From NCBI GenBank assembly GCA_035527275.1, contig DATLBA010000062.1, positions 1-59,494 on the forward strand: a stretch of DNA of 59,494 bases. The letters are read 5' to 3'. Shown piece after piece: positions 16,720 through 25,166 of this stretch (position 1 is its first letter; every line of letters begins with the position of its first letter). The position numbers were made by a program, and so were the translations under genes. The notes beneath the pieces were generated by a model. It saw only the letters and a program-made list of their open reading frames with translations. It made no database searches and was not told where the DNA came from. Source of the DNA: DATLBA01 sp035527275 (GTDB lineage Bacteria > Planctomycetota > Phycisphaerae > FEN-1346).

Positions 16720-18036
16720 TCATAGTTCCTGTTCGGCCGGGATAAGCATGAACCGGAGTTTCGCTTCGGCGGCCACCTGGTCGCCGACCCAGGCCCGCGC
16801 GATGACCTCGGCGCGGTTTTCCTTGGCCCGAATCACCTCCGCCTCGAGGCGCAACTGGTCGCCGGGGTGAACCGTTTTGCGAAGTTTGACCCGATCCATG
16901 CTCAGCAGGATCGCCACCTGACCCGTATGTTTCAGTCTCCGCAGGAGCAGCACGCCCGCCAGTTGAGCCATCGCCTCGACGATCAGGACGCCCGGCATAA
17001 TCGGTGTGCCGGGATAATGGCCCTGGAAAAAGTGCTCGTTAATTGAAACATTCTTGATGCCGACCGCGCGGCGATCTTCTTCGAACTCGACCACCCGGTC
17101 GATCAGGAGGAACGGATAGCGGTGCGGCAGGACGTCCATGATCTGACTGATGTCCATCGCTGGCCGCGTTTCGGCCCCCGTCCCCGGCGTGAGGCCCGCG
17201 CCTTGGTCCTGGAGCCGGCGGATCAGCCGATGGTTCAGCGTGTGGCCGCTCTTGGTCGCCACGATCCGGCCGCGCACGTCCCGGTTCAGCAGGAACAGGT
17301 CGCCGATCAAATCCAGCATCTTGTGCCGCACCGGTTCGTCCGGAAACCGAAGTGTGTTCCCAATCGGCCCGCCGGGACCGAACACCAGGACGTCCTCGTA
17401 GGTTGCGCTCGGCCCATAGCCGCGGCGACGCAGGTCCTCGACCTCGGATTCCAGGATGAAGGTGCGGCTGGCGGCCAACTCCTCGGCAAACACCTCCGGG
17501 CTCAGCCGCAAATGGCACATCTGCGGAGGAATGATACCATCCGACCCGTAATCCAAATGATAGGTGATTGTCAGTTCGTCTTCCGAGCCCGGCAGGGCGG
17601 CGATAACGGCGTCACCCTCCTGCACGGTCACCGGCTCAACGATCTTCAAGATGGGTCGCTCGGCGTCCTGCTCGACGATCCCCGCCTGCGTCAACAGCCG
17701 CACATAATCGGCCGCCGACCCGTCGCACGTCGGCAGTTCCGGCCCGTCGAGTTCCACCTGGAGATTGTCGACCTGGAGGCCAGCCAGGGCGGCCAGCAGA
17801 TGCTCGGCCGTCTCGACCGCGACTTCCCCGTTCGCCAGACTGGTCCGCTTGAATCGCTTGGCGACCGACTGGATTGTGGCTGAAATCTTAACCGGCGGCG
17901 ACAGATCCACGCGTGTAAAGACCAGCCCCATGTTCGGCGAGGCGGGTTTGAAGCGCAAGTGGACCGGGTGGCTCGTGAAGAGCCCCCTGCCCCCGATCTC
18001 GGCCTCCCGCGTGATGGTCCGCTGGCGCCGACTCAA
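16720..18036 (-). CDS. lpxC: LpxC-FabZ fusion: UDP-acyl-GlcNAc deacetylase / hydroxyacyl-ACP dehydratase
   Basis: A 438-residue bifunctional protein. Residues 1 to about 285 are the zinc deacetylase LpxC, the committed step of lipid A synthesis: zinc ligand His79 in AEHLLAAL, the HKMLDLIGD motif with the second His and the Asp, and the catalytic SGHTLNH. From about residue 290 the FabZ hot-dog domain follows, with catalytic HRYPFLLIDRV and GHYPGTPIMPGVLIVEAMAQ. This fusion is known from Bacteroidetes and planctomycete relatives and links lipid A with fatty acid supply. The ATG overlaps the lpxD stop by 4 bases, so translation is coupled. Confidence 0.96.
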   Translation of the reverse strand: MSRRQRTITREAEIGGRGLFTSHPVHLRFKPASPNMGLVFTRVDLSPPVKISATIQSVAKRFKRTSLANGEVAVETAEHLLAALAGLQVDNLQVELDGPELPTCDGSAADYVRLLTQAGIVEQDAERPILKIVEPVTVQEGDAVIAALPGSEDELTITYHLDYGSDGIIPPQMCHLRLSPEVFAEELAASRTFILESEVEDLRRRGYGPSATYEDVLVFGPGGPIGNTLRFPDEPVRHKMLDLIGDLFLLNRDVRGRIVATKSGHTLNHRLIRRLQDQGAGLTPGTGAETRPAMDISQIMDVLPHRYPFLLIDRVVEFEEDRRAVGIKNVSINEHFFQGHYPGTPIMPGVLIVEAMAQLAGVLLLRRLKHTGQVAILLSMDRVKLRKTVHPGDQLRLEAEVIRAKENRAEVIARAWVGDQVAAEAKLRFMLIPAEQEL

Positions 18037-19091
18037 CGTTCCGCCCCCGATTCGAGGTCGCCCAGGCGCTGCTCGAGCGCCTTCAGGCGCCGGAGCACTT
18101 CTTCCATCCGCCGCACTGCCGCTTCCCGCCGTAGAACTTCGTGATGCGGTCCGGCGGGATAACCGCTCACGTCGGCGCCTGGCGGCACGTCCTTTGTCAC
18201 GCCGGCCTTCGCTGCGATCTGCGCCCCGTTGCCGACGACCAGGTGCCCGTCAATGGCGGCCTGGCCCGCAATCACGCAGCCCCGGCCAATCCGGACGCTG
18301 CCGGCGATGGCCACTTGGCTCACGATGAGTGTGCCCTCGCCAATTTGGACATTATGCGCGATCTGGACAAGGTTGTCGATCTTAACCGCGCGGCCGATTC
18401 TCGTCGCGCCGAACCGGGCCCGATCCACGGTGACGCAGGCGCCGATCTCAACGTCGTCGGCGATCTCGACCGTCCCCAGTTGGGGTATCTTCTCCGGCCC
18501 GGCTTCGCCCGCTATGTAGCCGAAGCCATCGCTGCCAATGACCGACCCGGCATGGATAATAACGCGGTCGCCGATTTGAACGCGGTCGCGGATGACGACG
18601 CCTGAGTGGATGTCGCAGTCGGCGCCGATGGTCGCCTCATCGGCCACGGCCGCGCCGGCCCGGATACGGGTCCGGTCACCGACGCGGGCCCCCTGCCCCA
18701 CGACGGCGCAGGCGCCGATGTGGACGTCGTCGCCAAGGACGGCCGAGTCGGCCACCGATGCCTTCGGGTGGATGCCGGGTCCGGGAACGGGCAGCGGCGG
18801 CAGGAGGACCTCGGCAATCCTGACCGTCGCCCGGTTCGGATCCGCCACGCGCAGCAGCGCGGCCTCGCCCGCATTGCCCCTCCAATCCTCCGGGACGACG
18901 AGGCAGGCGGCCCTGGACTTTGCGGCGGCGGCGGCATACCGTTTGTGGGCGACGAACGCCACGTCGCGCGGGCCTGCCTCCGCAAGGGCAGCCAGGCCCT
19001 CGACTTCGCAGGCCGGGTCGCCTTCCAGACGCCCGCCGACCTCCTTGGCAAGTTCTCCGAGGGTCTTTCTCAAAACCAATCCCCGCGTCAC
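18033..19091 (-). CDS. lpxD: UDP-3-O-acylglucosamine N-acyltransferase
   Basis: Third lipid A enzyme: adds the N-linked acyl chain. The 352-residue protein has an N-terminal uridine-binding domain (ADPACEVEGLAALAEAG-like segment, DVAFVAHKRY). A long left-handed beta-helix follows, with IGSDGFGY and the catalytic histidine in NLVQIAHNVQIG, and a C-terminal helix ends the protein. The start is a GTG with GGAGGGGG 9 bases upstream; reading further upstream runs into the promoter. It is first of the lpxD, lpxC-fabZ, lpxA, Gfo/Idh operon. Confidence 0.95.
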   Translation of the reverse strand: MTRGLVLRKTLGELAKEVGGRLEGDPACEVEGLAALAEAGPRDVAFVAHKRYAAAAAKSRAACLVVPEDWRGNAGEAALLRVADPNRATVRIAEVLLPPLPVPGPGIHPKASVADSAVLGDDVHIGACAVVGQGARVGDRTRIRAGAAVADEATIGADCDIHSGVVIRDRVQIGDRVIIHAGSVIGSDGFGYIAGEAGPEKIPQLGTVEIADDVEIGACVTVDRARFGATRIGRAVKIDNLVQIAHNVQIGEGTLIVSQVAIAGSVRIGRGCVIAGQAAIDGHLVVGNGAQIAAKAGVTKDVPPGADVSGYPAGPHHEVLRREAAVRRMEEVLRRLKALEQRLGDLESGAER

Positions 19092-19118
19092 AGGCGTGGA
19101 CCCCCTCCTGTGGCGACG

Positions 19119-19147
19119 ATTATATCGGCAGAAAGGAGAAAAAGCAA
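19119..19147 (-). promoter_or_regulatory. Promoter of the lpx operon
   Basis: On the minus strand TTGCTT and a consensus TATAAT are 17 bases apart, about 27 bases ahead of the lpxD start. Confidence 0.65.
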
Positions 19148-19170
19148 GGCGCGCCGCGCGGGCGCTGCGG

Positions 19171-19199
19171 TTGACGAGACGCCACACCTTTGGCATGAT
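19171..19199 (+). promoter_or_regulatory. Promoter of the HAD gene, possibly leaderless
   Basis: TTGACG and CATGAT are 17 bases apart. The predicted transcript start falls about 3 bases before the ATG of the HAD gene, and no ribosome site is visible, so the mRNA may be leaderless. Confidence 0.45.
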
Positions 19200-19208
19200 G
19201 GCCCCATT

Positions 19209-19799
19209 ATGGCGCTGAAACTGGTCATCTTCGATCTCGACGGGACGCTGTTGGATGCAGCGCTTGACTTCGATGCGATTCGGGCCGAGATCGGCCTGGA
19301 ACCGGGCACGACTATCCTCGAAGGCATGGCCACGATGTCCGAGGCCGAACAGGCGCGGGCCAATCGGATCCTCGAGCGCCACGAGGCCGAGGCCGCCGCT
19401 CAAAGCCGCCTTGCACCGGGGGCGAAGGAACTAGTCGAATGGCTGCGTGCGCGCGGCGTCAAGATAGCCATCCTCACGCGCAACAGCCGCAGAAGTGTTG
19501 AGCGCGCTTCGCGCCGGCATGGCTTCGTGTTCGACGCGGTTGTCGCCCGCGAAGACCTCAGGCCGAAACCAAGCCCCGACGGGGTTCACCACCTGATGCA
19601 GGCACTCTGCGCTGCACCGGCTGAAACAGTCGTGGTCGGCGACTTCCGTTTCGACATCGAGGCGGGCGCGGCCGCCGGGTGCCGCACCATCGCCCTCGCC
19701 CGCGACCCCGTCCCGGACTGGGCCGCCGACGCCACCTGGACGACCGGGAGCCTGGCCGAGGTCCAGGAGCACCTGGAATCGCTCGCCGGCGAGGCGTGA
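19209..19799 (+). CDS. HAD-superfamily phosphatase (phosphoglycolate phosphatase-like)
   Basis: A 196-residue haloacid-dehalogenase hydrolase. Motif I is FDLDGTLLDA with nucleophile Asp9 and Asp11, motif II is ILTRN, motif III is the lysine in RPKPSPDG, and motif IV is VVGDFRFDIEAG. A small helical cap lies between motifs I and II, as in phosphoglycolate phosphatase/Gph-like enzymes. The substrate cannot be told. It is divergent from lpxD with a 117-base shared promoter region. Confidence 0.88.
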   Translation: MALKLVIFDLDGTLLDAALDFDAIRAEIGLEPGTTILEGMATMSEAEQARANRILERHEAEAAAQSRLAPGAKELVEWLRARGVKIAILTRNSRRSVERASRRHGFVFDAVVAREDLRPKPSPDGVHHLMQALCAAPAETVVVGDFRFDIEAGAAAGCRTIALARDPVPDWAADATWTTGSLAEVQEHLESLAGEA

Positions 19800-19818
19800 C
19801 CCGGGCTGGGTGCAGTGC

Positions 19819-19847
19819 TTGCCCCTATCGAGTTCTCCCCCTATAAT
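19819..19847 (+). promoter_or_regulatory. Promoter of the ABC/LolA gene set
   Basis: TTGCCC and TATAAT are 17 bases apart, 31 bases before the GTG of the permease gene. Confidence 0.6.
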
Positions 19848-19878
19848 CGCCGCAACGTTTACCGGTTGAGGAGCGGTC

Positions 19879-20964
19879 GTGGTCCGTTTGCCTGTCGCGA
19901 ACATTCTAGCCCGCAAGGTTCGCACCTGCATCAGCGTCCTGGCGGTCGGTGTAGGGGTTGCCCTGTTCCTGGTCCTCGTGGGTTTGACGAGCATGCTCCG
20001 GGAGATTGCCGACCGGACCGTGAACGTGGACGCCCACATGATGGTGTGGCCGGCGTCCGACCAGGTGGTCCTGAGCGGAGGTCTGCCGGCCGAGAAAGTC
20101 GAGCGCCACCTGGAGGAGATTGCCGGCGTCGAACACGCTGTGCCGGTCCTTCGGTGGCCGCTCAAGATGGCCGGTCGCGTTCAGAACGTCTATGCCATCC
20201 GGCCGGAGGATTGGTCGTTTTTCGCCGGGCCGGATCGCATCGTGGAGGGCCGGGCGCTCGGCGGCGGCCCGGAGATGGTGATCGATACGCGCCTGGCGCG
20301 CGCGGGCGACTACCGGCTCGGTCAGACGGTCGAGAGATGGGGTCGGCGGTTCACCATCGTCGGCATCGCAACCGAGGGCGTCGCGGGACGCGTCTTCATG
20401 CCCATTGAAACCGTCAGCCGCATCATGAACCAGGACCGGCTCCGCGCCTCCTTCTTTTACGTGCGCCTTGCGAACGCGGCCGACGTCGGGCCCGTCCGCG
20501 AGGAAATCGAAAGCCGCGGCCTCCGCGTCATTACGTTCGACGAATACTACGACGTCCTGGCCGCCAGTTTCGTGGACATGGACCTGGTAATCGGGGCGGT
20601 GGTGTTCGTCGCGGGCTTCGTTTGTTTTCTCGTCATCCTGCTCACCGTTTACACGATGGTGGTCGAGCGGACGCGCGAGATCGGGATTCTGAAGGCCATC
20701 GGGGCGTCGCGCTTGCAGGTTTTCGGCCTCATCCTAGCCGAGGCGGGCCTGATTTGCGCCGGCGGCATCCTGACGGGGTTCCTGTTGACGTGGGGCAGCC
20801 GCGCGCTTGTCCTGAACCTTCAGCCGCTCTGGACCGTGAACATTCCGGCGGTGCGGTTTGCGTATGCAGCAGCGCTGGCGGCCGTGGGCACAGGACTGGG
20901 GGCGGTCCATCCTGCGATGCGCGCCGCCAATCAGGACCCTGTCGACAGCCTACGGTACGAATAG
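19879..20964 (+). CDS. ABC transporter permease, FtsX/MacB-LolC type
   Basis: A 361-residue inner-membrane permease with one N-terminal helix (CISVLAVGVGVALFLVLVGL). A periplasmic domain of roughly 200 residues follows, then three C-terminal helices, with the FtsX-family segment ERTREIGILKAIGASRLQV after the second helix. This is the type VII ABC topology used for lipoprotein release or efflux and not for uptake. The start is a GTG with GAGGAG 5 bases upstream. It is followed at once by its ATPase, a VTT protein and a LolA-like protein, so a role in lipoprotein or envelope traffic is plausible. Confidence 0.88.
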   Translation: MVRLPVANILARKVRTCISVLAVGVGVALFLVLVGLTSMLREIADRTVNVDAHMMVWPASDQVVLSGGLPAEKVERHLEEIAGVEHAVPVLRWPLKMAGRVQNVYAIRPEDWSFFAGPDRIVEGRALGGGPEMVIDTRLARAGDYRLGQTVERWGRRFTIVGIATEGVAGRVFMPIETVSRIMNQDRLRASFFYVRLANAADVGPVREEIESRGLRVITFDEYYDVLAASFVDMDLVIGAVVFVAGFVCFLVILLTVYTMVVERTREIGILKAIGASRLQVFGLILAEAGLICAGGILTGFLLTWGSRALVLNLQPLWTVNIPAVRFAYAAALAAVGTGLGAVHPAMRAANQDPVDSLRYE

Positions 20965-20988
20965 AATCCGGTGGGCGAAACGTCCAAC

Positions 20989-21657
20989 ATGGAAACGATT
21001 CTGGAAGCCAGAGGCCTGACGAAGATTTACCGCTCGGACGGCGTGGAGACACCCGCCGTTCGCAGCGTGGACCTGGTCCTTCGCGGGGGCGAGTTCGTAT
21101 CGATCATGGGCCCTAGCGGATGTGGCAAGAGCACGCTGCTTTATCTCTTGGGCCTGCTGGCCAAGCCGACCGGCGGCACGGTAGTGCTTGCGGGGGCCGA
21201 CACGGGCCGAATTGGTGACAGGGAGCGCACGCGGCTCCGTCGGCGACATATCGGCTTTGTGTTCCAGCAGTTCAATCTGTTGCCGACGCTCTCGGCCGAG
21301 GAGAACGTGACCCTGGCCCTTCGGCTTCGGCGCCGGCCGGCGGGAAACCTCCCGCGCGAGATGCTCCGGGCCGTCGGCCTGGAGGAGAAACGGCGCAGGA
21401 AGCCAAGCGAACTCAGCGTCGGCGAACAGCAGCGCGTCGCCATCGCACGGGCCCTGGTGACGCGGCCGCCCGTGCTCCTGGCGGACGAACCGACCGGCAA
21501 CCTCGATTCCGAGGCGTCGGAGCGCGTGCTGGATATCGTCGGGCGGTTTCACGCGGAATCCGGCCAGACGGTGGTCCTCGTCACCCACAACGAGAAGGTG
21601 GCCGAACGGGCCGAACGCATTGTGAGGATGCGAGATGGGCGACTCGCGGGCAATTGA
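20989..21657 (+). CDS. ABC transporter ATPase, LolD/MacB type
   Basis: ATP-binding partner of the preceding permease. The 222-residue protein has Walker A GPSGCGKST (residues 41-49), Q-loop FVFQQFNLLP, signature LSVGEQQRVAIARAL, Walker B VLLADEPTGNLD and switch His in LVTHN. FNLLP and ADEPTGNLD are the usual LolD/MacB forms. I chose the ATG giving METILEARG; a GTG six codons upstream is an alternative, and neither ribosome site is strong. Confidence 0.9.
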   Translation: METILEARGLTKIYRSDGVETPAVRSVDLVLRGGEFVSIMGPSGCGKSTLLYLLGLLAKPTGGTVVLAGADTGRIGDRERTRLRRRHIGFVFQQFNLLPTLSAEENVTLALRLRRRPAGNLPREMLRAVGLEEKRRRKPSELSVGEQQRVAIARALVTRPPVLLADEPTGNLDSEASERVLDIVGRFHAESGQTVVLVTHNEKVAERAERIVRMRDGRLAGN

Positions 21658-22369
21658 ACCTGCCGTGCAGGACGAGGTGGAACTGAGGCTCCTCAGGCAC
21701 GAGCCCATCCGTTTTCGCGCCTGGTTCTATCCCGTCACGGCGCTGCTTGCGCTTCTGGCGGGCGTGAGGGTGCTCTACCCGGACACCAGCCTGTCGCTGC
21801 TCGCGGCCTACTTCGCGTACCTGAGTATCTGCTGCACGTTCTGCCCGCTTCCGACCACGCCGGTGGTGCTCTGGGCGGCGGCGCCGGCGGTCGGCGGGGG
21901 GCTCGGCGTTCCTCCGCTCCTCGTCGCCACCCTCGGAGCCATCGGGACGGCCATCGCCAATCTCCATGACTACTATCTCCTCACATTTCTGTACCGCTAC
22001 AAGCCGGTGCGCCGGGTCCGCATGACGGGCCTCTACAAGCGCTTCGCGGTATGGTACAATCGGGCACCATTCGGGACGCTGGCGGCCGCATCGTTTCTGC
22101 CGATTCCGGTGGATTTTGTGCGGCTGCTGGCGGTCAGCGAAGGTTACAGTCGCGTCAAGTTCGTTCTCGGGTCGCTCATCGGACGGTGGCCGCGGTATCT
22201 GCTGCTGGCGTATCTTGCGGATCGGTTCGACATGACGTGGCAGTGGGTGCTGGGCATCGGTGGGGCAACGGTGGTGCTGGGTCTGTGGCGCGGGCTGCCG
22301 CCACTTGCCCAGCGCATCGGACGCCTGCGGCACGCCAAACACAGCGGCGGGGAGGAAACAAGACCATGA
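21635..22369 (+). CDS. VTT/DedA-like membrane protein
   Basis: A 244-residue multi-pass membrane protein. The segment AAASFLPIPVDFVRLLAVSEGYSRVKF followed by GRWPRYLLLAYL resembles the VTT (SNARE-associated/DedA) domain, whose members act in lipid scrambling or undecaprenyl-phosphate recycling. About five or six hydrophobic stretches are seen. It overlaps the ATPase gene by 23 bases and the next gene by 4, so all are likely cotranscribed. Assignment rests on the motif pattern only. Confidence 0.7.
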   Translation: MGDSRAIEPAVQDEVELRLLRHEPIRFRAWFYPVTALLALLAGVRVLYPDTSLSLLAAYFAYLSICCTFCPLPTTPVVLWAAAPAVGGGLGVPPLLVATLGAIGTAIANLHDYYLLTFLYRYKPVRRVRMTGLYKRFAVWYNRAPFGTLAAASFLPIPVDFVRLLAVSEGYSRVKFVLGSLIGRWPRYLLLAYLADRFDMTWQWVLGIGGATVVLGLWRGLPPLAQRIGRLRHAKHSGGEETRP

Positions 22370-23160
22370 AAGAACGGTTCTCGGGTGCCGTGCTTGCCGT
22401 CGGCGTCTTCCTGATACTTGCCTTGTCGTGCGGCCGGTCGGCGCCTTGCGGCGCGGAGCCTGAAGTCGGGCCGGCGCTTGCGCCCGAGACGGCCGAGGCG
22501 CTCGACCGCATGGATGCCGCCGGCAAGACAATCAAGACGCTCCGCGCGAAGTTCGACTACGAACTCAACCAGACGCTTTACGAAGACGTGCAGAATCGCA
22601 AGGGGAAACTTCTGTTCGGCGCGCCGAACCGTCTGCGGTTCGAGTTCATCGACGAGCCGCGCGAAACATTCATCTTTGACGGGCGAAACCTTTACCACAA
22701 GAAGGACGCGACCCGGCAACTGGTGATCTGGGAAGTCCGGCTCCCCGACGAACCGCCGGTTGATTCCTTCGAACTCGGCAAGACACCGTTGCCCATGCCG
22801 TTCGGTCAGAAGAAAGAGGATGTGCTCAGGCACTTCAATGTCACGCGCGACAAGAAGGAGGAAGCGGCGGACGAGGACAAGCGCATCGTGCTTGCCTTGG
22901 TTCCGAAGAAAGGCAGCCAACTGGCCGCGTCCTACGGGCGGATTTGTCTGTGGGTCGAGGCGAAAACCTACCTGCCGACGCGGGCGCGGCTGTGGGACAC
23001 GAGCGAGAACATTACCACCATCGATTTCCATCACATCGAGATGAATCCACAGGTTGCTGAACAGGATTTCGAGCGCCCGGGCGTCCCCGGTGACTGGGAG
23101 ATCGTCATCCACGAGAAGGAGCCGCAGGCGAGCGGGACCGGTTCCGAGGGCGGCCTGTAA
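22366..23160 (+). CDS. LolA-like outer-membrane lipoprotein carrier
   Basis: A 264-residue exported protein with a signal peptide (VLAVGVFLILALSCG). A LolA/LppX-type fold follows: KTLRAKFDYELNQTLYEDVQNRKGKLLF, then NRLRFEF and ETFIFDGRNLYHKK, the repeated strands that form the lipid-holding half-barrel. LolA carries lipoproteins across the periplasm after release by a LolCDE-type ABC transporter, so placement behind the FtsX-type permease and LolD-like ATPase fits. A cysteine in ALSCG could suggest a lipobox, but the context is weak. GGAGGAAA lies ahead of the ATG. Confidence 0.85.
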   Translation: MKERFSGAVLAVGVFLILALSCGRSAPCGAEPEVGPALAPETAEALDRMDAAGKTIKTLRAKFDYELNQTLYEDVQNRKGKLLFGAPNRLRFEFIDEPRETFIFDGRNLYHKKDATRQLVIWEVRLPDEPPVDSFELGKTPLPMPFGQKKEDVLRHFNVTRDKKEEAADEDKRIVLALVPKKGSQLAASYGRICLWVEAKTYLPTRARLWDTSENITTIDFHHIEMNPQVAEQDFERPGVPGDWEIVIHEKEPQASGTGSEGGL

Positions 23161-23179
23161 GTCCTCGTGGCGCAAGGGC

Positions 23180-23593
23180 TTAGGTGAGGTTCCTGCGAAC
23201 CGCCTCGGCCTGTTCTTCGAGCGTCGCGGGGTCGGCCTCTTTGGCGGGCCAGCGGAAGCCGAGCCCGTCCTCCGGCCAGCGCGGGATGAAATGGATGTGG
23301 ACGTGGAGGACGGCCTGCCCGCTGCACCTGCCGTTGTTTTGCAGAACGTTGATTCCCTCGGCCTGGGCGGTGTCCTTGACCGCCGCCGCCAGCGCCGGGA
23401 TCCGCGCGGCCAGATGGGCAACTTCGTCCGGCGGCATTTCCATAATCGTCTCGTAGTGCCGCTTTGGAATCAGCAACGTATGGCCGGGCGAAATGGGGCC
23501 GATGTCCATAAAGGCCAGGCAGAGGTCGTCCTCGTAGACCTTCGTGCAGGGGATTTCGCCGGCGGCGATCTTGCAGAAGATGCAATCGGCCAT
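23180..23593 (-). CDS. HIT-family nucleotide hydrolase/transferase
   Basis: A 137-residue histidine-triad protein of the Hint/HinT branch, which hydrolyses nucleoside phosphoramidates. It opens with DCIFCKIAAGEIPC, has ISPGHTLLIPKRHY, and the triad His97-x-His99-x-His101 in VLHVHIHFIPR. The start is the ATG with a GGAGG site upstream; the frame is open further up across rplQ but that part is antisense-like. It lies 70 bases after rplQ on the same strand. Confidence 0.93.
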   Translation of the reverse strand: MADCIFCKIAAGEIPCTKVYEDDLCLAFMDIGPISPGHTLLIPKRHYETIMEMPPDEVAHLAARIPALAAAVKDTAQAEGINVLQNNGRCSGQAVLHVHIHFIPRWPEDGLGFRWPAKEADPATLEEQAEAVRRNLT

Positions 23594-23663
23594 TGGACGT
23601 TCCTCCGCGCAGATCCGGCGCAGGAAAAAACGCGCCGGGTCTGTCGAGGGGCGTGCGGCTGGG

Positions 23664-24119
23664 TTACTTTTTCTTTTTGGCCTGTTTCTTTTTGGCCTTT
23701 TTCTTTTTGGCCTTTTTCTTTTTGGCCTTTTTCTTTTTGGCCTTTTCCTTCTTTTCCTCTTTTTTCTCGACGAGTTCCAGCCGGCAGAGTTGCGTCCCGT
23801 CACCCTGGCGGAACTTGGCCAACTTGACGATACGGGTGTAGCCACCCGGGCGGTCGGCGAAGCGCGGCGCAACCTCCTCGAAGAGTTTCTTCGTAAGGCG
23901 CTCATCCTGGAGCCGCGACGCTGCTCGGCGCCGGTGGGCCAATGTGCCGCGCTTCCCCAGCGTAATCAGGCGCTCGACGAACCGGCGGGCTTCCTTGGCT
24001 TTGGGCACGGTGGTTGTGAGGGCCTCGTGTTCGATGAGGCTGGCCGCCATGTTCCTCAGCATGGCGGTCCGATGGCTGGAGGTTCGCCCGAGTTTTCTTC
24101 CCTGTTTCAGATGGCGCAT
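23664..24119 (-). CDS. rplQ: 50S ribosomal protein L17 with lysine-rich tail
   Basis: L17 of 151 residues, last gene of the alpha operon. The conserved core is MRHLKQGRKLGRTSSHRTAMLRNM to GGYTRIVKLAKFRQGD and the final LCRLELVE strand. After that come about 33 residues made almost only of Lys with Glu/Ala/Gln, encoded by a short tandem repeat. Bacterial L17 usually stops near residue 120. The start codon overlaps the rpoA stop by one base (TAATG). Confidence 0.96.
   Translation of the reverse strand: MRHLKQGRKLGRTSSHRTAMLRNMAASLIEHEALTTTVPKAKEARRFVERLITLGKRGTLAHRRRAASRLQDERLTKKLFEEVAPRFADRPGGYTRIVKLAKFRQGDGTQLCRLELVEKKEEKKEKAKKKKAKKKKAKKKKAKKKQAKKKK
23668..23745 (-). repeat. Tandem 15-bp repeat in the rplQ tail
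   Basis: About five copies of a 15-base unit (plus strand TTTCTTTTTGGCCTT) encode the KKKAK pattern. The copies are nearly identical, which suggests recent slippage. Confidence 0.75.
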
Positions 24120-25144
24120 TAGGCACCCCCGCCGCCACCGGCCGTCACCCCCTCCAGGTCCATTCCGAGCGACAGGCCGAGGTCGGCTAGTTTCCTCTTG
24201 ATTTCGCGGAGGCTGGTTTTCCCAAACGAGCGGATTTTCAACACGTCGTCCTCGCTGAGGCGGACCAATTGGCCGACGGTCATGACGTTCTCGGCCTCCA
24301 GGCAGTTCAGAGCCCGGACCGAGAGTTCCAACTGGCTCATGGGCATGGCCAGTTTGCGTTCCAGTTCGGAGACGTATTCTTCGGCGGCCGGGGCCTCTTC
24401 GGCTTCGGGAGCGGCTTCGACACCCAGTTCCTCTCCGGGCTGGAAGTATTCGATGAACGGGTTGAGGTGCTTGCGCAGGATCTTGGCGGCCTCAACCAAC
24501 GCCATCTCGGGCGAGACGGTTCCGTTCGTCCAGATTTCCATGATGAGCCGGTCGTAATTGGTTCGCCGGCCGACGCGGGTATCCTCGGTCCGGTAGCGGA
24601 CCCGCACGACGGGCGAAAAATGGCTGTCCACAGGGATGTAGCCGATCTCCTGTTCTTCGGGCGTATCGGTTTCGGCGGCGATGTATCCCCGCCCCTTCGC
24701 GATACGCATCTCGACGCGGAAGTCAATGTCTCTGGAGAGGGTGGCGATGAGGTGATCTTTGTTAATCACTTCCACGTTGGGGTCGGTCTGGATTTGGGCG
24801 GCGGTCAGTTCGCCGGCCTCCGCGGCCTCGAGAGTGATGATGCGCGGCTCGTCGCCCTCGATGCGGACGACGAGTCCCTTGATGTTCAGCAGGATGTCGG
24901 TGACATCCTCGACGACACCATCGATGCTGGAAAATTCGTGGAGGACGCCTTCGATCTTGACCCCCGTGACGGCGGCGCCTTCAAGGCTGGAAAGCAGGAT
25001 GCGCCTGAGGCTGTTGCCGATGGTCACGCCAAAGCCTCGCTCGAACGGCTCGGCGACGAACTGCCCGTACGTGTCGGTCGCGGTCCCAGTGTCCGGGACG
25101 ACACGTGTCGGAAGTTCAAGACCCTTCCATCTGATCCGCATCAC
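24119..25144 (-). CDS. rpoA: DNA-directed RNA polymerase subunit alpha
   Basis: Alpha subunit of 341 residues. The N-terminal dimerisation domain has EPFERGFGVTIGNSLRRILLSS, a linker rich in Glu/Ala/Pro follows, and the C-terminal helix-hairpin-helix domain has SVRALNCLEAENVMTVGQL and LRIKSFGKTSLREIK-like residues that contact UP elements and activators. The protein ends in a Gly run. It is adjacent to rpsD and rplQ as in most bacteria. Confidence 0.98.
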   Translation of the reverse strand: MMRIRWKGLELPTRVVPDTGTATDTYGQFVAEPFERGFGVTIGNSLRRILLSSLEGAAVTGVKIEGVLHEFSSIDGVVEDVTDILLNIKGLVVRIEGDEPRIITLEAAEAGELTAAQIQTDPNVEVINKDHLIATLSRDIDFRVEMRIAKGRGYIAAETDTPEEQEIGYIPVDSHFSPVVRVRYRTEDTRVGRRTNYDRLIMEIWTNGTVSPEMALVEAAKILRKHLNPFIEYFQPGEELGVEAAPEAEEAPAAEEYVSELERKLAMPMSQLELSVRALNCLEAENVMTVGQLVRLSEDDVLKIRSFGKTSLREIKRKLADLGLSLGMDLEGVTAGGGGGA

Positions 25145-25166
25145 TGGTTTGCCTCCTCACCTATGG

